This document shows positions 59,761 to 64,000 of a stretch of DNA of 64,000 nucleotides, piece after piece. The DNA comes from Litoditis marina. Its lineage: Eukaryota; Nematoda; Chromadorea; Rhabditida; Rhabditidae. The notes below the pieces were generated by a model that was not told the origin of the DNA, made no database searches, and was given only the letters and a program-made list of their open reading frames with translations. Every line of letters starts with the position of its first letter. Positions within the stretch are counted from its first letter, which is position 1. A program made the translations under genes and the position numbers. The stretch is taken from contig OZ038435.1 in assembly GCA_964036275.1 (NCBI GenBank), positions 16,085,920 through 16,149,919 on the forward strand, given 5' to 3'.

Positions 59761-61301
59761 GTGGGAATTGCTACCACGCCCGATACAAGTTATCTGAAGA
59801 TTTTAGGTATTGACTTGTACTTATGAAACTAAACAACCTCAAACAGCGATTCGCAGTTCATTGGAAAACTCCGACGTGATTAAAATAGTGGATTATTCAG
59901 TGGATTGCTGTCAATGAAATTACTGTCAATGGAATTCAGTGGAATTACCGGGACTATACCGTTTCCTTCATTCTCTCTCGCATCATACGTCTCTCGCAAA
60001 CTGCACTATTTCGCGAGCATGCAAAACCAAAACTTTCATGTTGAAATGATCTGTATTTTGTCAATCGCGAACTTCCGTGAGAACTAGTCCATTGTTAATG
60101 TTGATGAACAACATTCGCTAATCCTACAGTGTTCTGTTGTTCTTTCTTGTTTACCTTGACTCGTTCTGCGTTGTTTATCTTTGGGGAGAATCTTGGATGT
60201 TCTCTGTAATACTACTATTACGCTGCCCACAAACCCACCTCTCAATCGATTTTTTTCTGTAAAGTTCAACTATTTAGTAACACTATTCTATGATTAGAAA
60301 AATCTCCATCATATCTAATATGCTGTCTTATCTATCATACCTATTCTACCTATTAGTCCTGTTCATTTGATAACACGTAGTTTCAGATTATGTGAAATTC
60401 TTTCCAAGTAAAAATGTATCTTAATTAGAGGTTAGCACATTATTGTGGTATTATATCTGCTAGACATCAAAAAACTGAATCACGCTTCACGCTTCCAGGA
60501 GCCGGGATTCAAACTACAAGAAACAACCTCATACTATTACAAATTAAACATACATCATCCATATCACATTTTGTGACTAATCTATCATCATCAGTAATAT
60601 AAACAAAGGTTTACCAATGTTTGAAACCATGAACAATGTAACCATTAGATCGGACTAACAATGTTTGCCACACGGTTCTCAGCTCATATTCTGTGAAAAA
60701 CCAATTGAAATGTAATGTAAATAACTCTGATATACTTTGAATTTAATCGATAGCAACCAGTTTTTTACGTAGTATGCCACACTATTATGAAGAAGTTATT
60801 TCAGATTCTAGAGCATTTCAAGCTCTATTCACATACTGAAACAGTACTTAAATTGATCATAAACAGATGTAGACATTTAATATCATTGTATAACTAGTAG
60901 AAAAATATAACAGTGAGAAGTTTATTATTAGTAAAAACGTGCATCATGCAAATGTGTTCTAACTATTATAATGTTTTTTCCTACTTTTACTATTCGCTAT
61001 GAGAAAAACATGGTGTTTTGAGCTTCCTTTTGTGGGTTGTGCTTGTTTTTTCTCGTGTGCACAATTCTCTGCTGTTTTCATCGTTCTTTGCAGCCAGGAA
61101 ACGTCTGTTATCTTTCAGATTGCGAATGTCCATTGTCAACTGGCCATTCTACTTTATACTACACTCTATTATTCCGACTTCTCAGGTGCAACCATTTCAA
61201 TTGTAATTTCATGAGAGCACCTCAAGCAATTGCTTTTTTTGCCAAGATTCTCACTAGTACACCGGCCCAGACAGTTGAGTTTGGAAAACTATTCAAATCT
61301 T

Positions 61302-61480
61302 GAGTGGGTGACGATTAGGCTTGAACACATTGAGCGGCGATGTCCTATTGATAACTGCATGAATGAACTTTCTCCAAGTTTGCACAAACATAGTGTGTTT
61401 ATGTAAAATATATGTCATTACACGAGGAACTTCACAATGATGTTCTAACCTGCCCTACGATGTAGCTTAATCGTCACTCT
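61302..61480. mobile_element. Foldback element family 4, copy 2
   Basis: Ends GAGTGGGTGACGATTAGGCT and AGCTTAATCGTCACTC match the copy at 4691-4889. TTCAAATCTT flanks it on both sides, an apparent target duplication. It lies about 300 bases upstream of the papain-like ORF. Confidence 0.8.
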
Positions 61481-61785
61481 TTCAAATCTTTAGACACAAT
61501 AAACATAAATGAACGTATATTATTGATTCTCAGCTTGCAAAGATGAATGCAATTTGAAAGCGTTACCGCCTATTTCTATACTACACATTTTTCACGTTTT
61601 AATCATGTAATGTTGATGTTCACAACTTATTTCATGCTGGTGTCCTTTTAAATTGAACGTGAAAACGGACTTGCTGATAAAGTATCTCAACCATTTTCAT
61701 TTCGAGTTTGGTTCGTATTGAACAAACTCGATCGAATCACAGATGAACTTCAATTTTAGACCCAATTACAGCATATATATTTCAG

Positions 61786-62034
61786 ATGAAGTTTCTGAAC
61801 TGTTCATTTGAAACCGGTGATCTGATATTTTTCGGAAAGAATGAATCCGAGTCCGAGTTCGAACAAGCAGTATTAGATGTGGCGTCAGAGTCATTCTATC
61901 ACGTCGCTCTGATCAAAGATCAAAGTTCAGTCATTCATGCATTCGGCGAGAATGGGGTGGTTGAGATGAACATCATTGAGGCTATTGAGGCACTGAAACC
62001 GGATTTCTTTGAGGTACCTATCACTGTGAACTAG
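61786..62034 (+). CDS. YiiX-like permuted papain-fold protein, N-terminal half
   Basis: This 82-residue frame resembles the first half of the YiiX/YaeF group of permuted NlpC/P60 (papain-like) amidases. It has a GDLIFF strand, a FYHVALI segment carrying the likely catalytic His (about residue 45), and HAFGENGVVEMNIIEAIEAL, which fits the usual V-x-EA-x-x-x-GV region. The second half with the catalytic Cys is absent; full members are roughly 150-200 residues. TTTCAG immediately precedes the ATG, so this may be a trans-spliced first exon or an internal exon. A possible donor (GAG/GTACCT) lies at 62014, but I find no continuation in the window. An inverted-repeat element starts about 10 bases after the stop. 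It is probably truncated. Confidence 0.5.
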   Translation: MKFLNCSFETGDLIFFGKNESESEFEQAVLDVASESFYHVALIKDQSSVIHAFGENGVVEMNIIEAIEALKPDFFEVPITVN

Positions 62035-62043
62035 TTCTTCTTA

Positions 62044-62557
62044 TTCATGAAAAAGTGGAGGCCCAACGACTGTGAGATTTGTCTTCTGCTGTGCGCCCCT
62101 TAGACAACTACTCTCAAATGGAGCAGCTACTGCTACAAAAACCGAAAAATACTCATGTATAACTGTTAATTACAAACATACAAAAGTCGTAAAATATTTT
62201 CTCAAACCTGTAAACTAGAATCTACAAGTCGCAGCTGCGAAATAGAGAACAACTATTGAATAATATGCCGAACGTTATAGCACCTAGAATTGAAGTAATG
62301 ATCAAAAACACCAACCATTGTGCACAAAACCAGGAACTCTATAATTAACTACATAGAGTTAACATCTGTGATTTGTAGATTCTAGTTTACAGGTTTGAAA
62401 AAATATTTTACGACTTTTGTATGTTTGTAATTAACAGTTAAACATGAGTATTTTTCGGTTTTTGTAGCAGTAGCTGCTCCATTTGAGAGTAGTTGTCTAA
62501 GGGGCGCACAGCAGAAGACAAATCTCACAGTCGTTGGGCCCCCACTTTTTCATGAAT
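62044..62557. mobile_element. DNA element with about 187-bp terminal inverted repeats
   Basis: The left arm (62044 to about 62230) and right arm (about 62370-62557) are near-perfect inverted copies. TTCATGAAAAAGTGG pairs with CCACTTTTTCATGAA, and TGTAAACTAGAATCTACAAG with its complement. The centre of about 140 bases has no coding capacity. The high arm identity suggests recent insertion or gene conversion. Confidence 0.88.
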
Positions 62558-62689
62558 TTTTCTCTTTTTGTATACATGCCGTAGGTATGTGGTTTGATCT
62601 GTACGGTGCAGATAAAATTGTTTTCTTAATGAACCACTTGCCACGTATTACCATCATTTGAGAAAAATATGACGTCAACATTGCAGTTC

Positions 62690-63385
62690 TGAGAACTTAC
62701 TTTCTGCCCTCTGCCCTTCAGAATCCCAGAATACGTCATGTTTGAATGAAGTATGAAGTTTCATCGTAAATTAACCATTTCTAAGAAACTTTCAGCATTC
62801 GAAAACATATTTCACGTCAATTTTTTGAAAGTTGACGTCATCTGGCCTTCTGATTTCCAGAATAAGTCATATTTAGATAAAGTTTTGTCGTTAATATACC
62901 ATTTTTAAGATATTTTCAGCATGTGAAAATATATGTGACGTCAACTTTGCACTTTTCAAAATCGACTCCATCTGGTCTCCAGAATCCCAGAATACATCAC
63001 TCTCAGATTGAGTTTCACCGTTAATTGACCCTTTCTAAGATATTACCATCGTTTAAAAATATATGTGACGTCAACTTTGCACTTTTCAAAATCGACGTCA
63101 TCTGGTCTCCAGAATCCCAGAATAAATCACTCTCAGATTGAGTTTCACCGTTAATTGACCCTTTCTAAGATATTACCATCGTTTAAAAATATATGTGACG
63201 TCAACTTTGCACTTTTCAAAAATGACGTCATCTGGTCTCCAGAATCTCAGAATACGTCACTTTCAGATTGAGTTTCTCCGTTAATTGACCCTTTCTAAGA
63301 TATTACCATCATTTGAAAATATATGTGACGTCAACTTTGCACTTTTCAAAAATTACGTCATCCGGTCTCCAGAATCCTGAAGGAC
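62690..63385 (+). repeat. Diverged 130-bp satellite, five to six units
   Basis: GTGACGTCAACTTTGC recurs at 62935, 63065, 63195 and 63325, exactly 130 bases apart, with more diverged units before them. Each unit contains GACGTCATCTGGTCTCCAGAAT, resembling the GACGTCTTCTGGCCTTCAGAAT core of the satellite at 54237, which has the same period. Confidence 0.88.
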
Positions 63386-63916
63386 GTCAGGAAAAGAATA
63401 CTTCATACTCAAATAAAAGTCACGATGGCATCATATTTCAATTTTCGAGCAAATCGGTAATTGTTACTCTAAGTTACAATACAGTTTGAGTTGTCGACCG
63501 GACAGAGAGAGTGAGAGAGCGTGCTAAATGGAGAGACGCAGACACTTTCCGAAAAATGTCTATAACTTTGATTAAAACATTTTTTTCTCAATTTTTTTTG
63601 CTCCGCGAGTGTTTGAGTAGGTATCACATGTCTTCCACAATTTTCAACGAAATCGGTTGAGTAGAAACACTTAAACTGGGTTTACTTTTCTTGTCACAAC
63701 CCACCCACCCACCCACACACGACGGAAGTTGGCGCTCTTGATGAAGCGCATGAGGTCATAACTTGGCTCAAACTTAACCGATTTCGCTGAAATTTGAAAC
63801 ACGGTTAGGGAATTAGCTATAGAAAACATGTACATCAATAAAAACTTTGTTTTGCAATTTTCAGCCTTTTTGAGGAGAAACTAAAAAAACGGAAGCGCGC
63901 ATTAGCCGGACCAAAG
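63386..63916. other. Intergenic stretch, no gene seen
   Basis: No coding region is supported. A short CACCCACCCACCCACAC run occurs near 63700. Confidence 0.5.
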
Positions 63917-64000
63917 ACAGATTAAAAACAATTAAATGCTAGAAAGTACGTGATTAGAACGTATAGTTCGTTTCATTCTCACTGAGACCCATTGGCATCG
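63917..64000 (+). repeat. Dispersed repeat, second copy, cut by window end
   Basis: It matches 59482-59565 with about eight differences and continues past the end of the window. Confidence 0.85.

Larger units (their letters stand above)
59107..61301. other. AT-rich intergenic stretch, no gene seen
   Basis: I see no supported coding region. The stretch holds a cluster of CTCATGAG palindromes (about 59615-59760) and a repeat (59482-59565) that recurs at the right end of the window. Short open frames such as 61037-61303 show no recognisable domain. Confidence 0.5.

Noticed and set aside
61037..61303. Open frames of 62-88 codons in three reading frames
   Set aside because: Hydrophobic translations without a domain, start context or splice evidence. 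They overlap each other in all frames.

Overview
The window is nuclear DNA of a free-living, Caenorhabditis-like (rhabditid) nematode. The evidence is short exons bounded by GT...TTTCAG splice sites, trans-splice-like TTTCAG acceptors just upstream of start codons, C-type lectin (clec) genes in tandem, and many short foldback repeats in introns. Introns of 100-600 bp are longer than is typical of C. elegans itself. I cannot name the species.

Region 1 (1429-35758, + strand) is one very large cadherin gene. I could reconstruct all 62 exons with consistent phases (8,232 coding bases, 2,743 residues): signal peptide, about 25 cadherin repeats, one transmembrane segment, and a cytoplasmic tail of about 196 residues. 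It has no EGF or laminin-G domains, so it is of the Dachsous type (cdh-1-like) rather than the Fat type. Its intron 12 (8677-16402) contains a complete second gene on the opposite strand (9566-15590, 13 exons). This is the orthologue of OSCP1 (organic solute carrier partner 1), with an unusual basic C-terminal tail.

Region 2 (36329-59035, - strand) is an array of two-domain C-type lectin genes sharing one 10-exon plan. From right to left it holds a decayed copy (57427-59035), an intact copy (49078-53803), a copy with a one-base frameshift (42401-46719), a copy with an unresolved exon 2/3 junction (38260-41231), and a 3' fragment (36329-37700). Fossil pieces of the cadherin 3' end lie between the lectin genes (41694-41825 and 47240-47520, + strand). 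They indicate that the array grew by duplication of a unit made of the cadherin tail plus a neighbouring lectin gene. The lectin genes share upstream GATAA sites, suggesting intestinal expression.

Region 3 (53804-64000) is gene-poor. It holds a 130-bp tandem satellite (about 54237-55870), a diverged relative with the same period (about 62690-63385), a short coding piece resembling the first half of a YiiX-type permuted papain-fold enzyme (61786-62034), and a long-terminal-inverted-repeat element next to that piece. Several foldback (MITE-like) families and a tRNA-derived SINE-like repeat are spread through the window.

I found no prokaryote-type system, CRISPR array or rRNA. The most interesting points are the nested antisense OSCP1 gene, the lectin array carrying cadherin fossils, the two related 130-bp satellites, the tRNA-derived repeat and the truncated papain-like gene.
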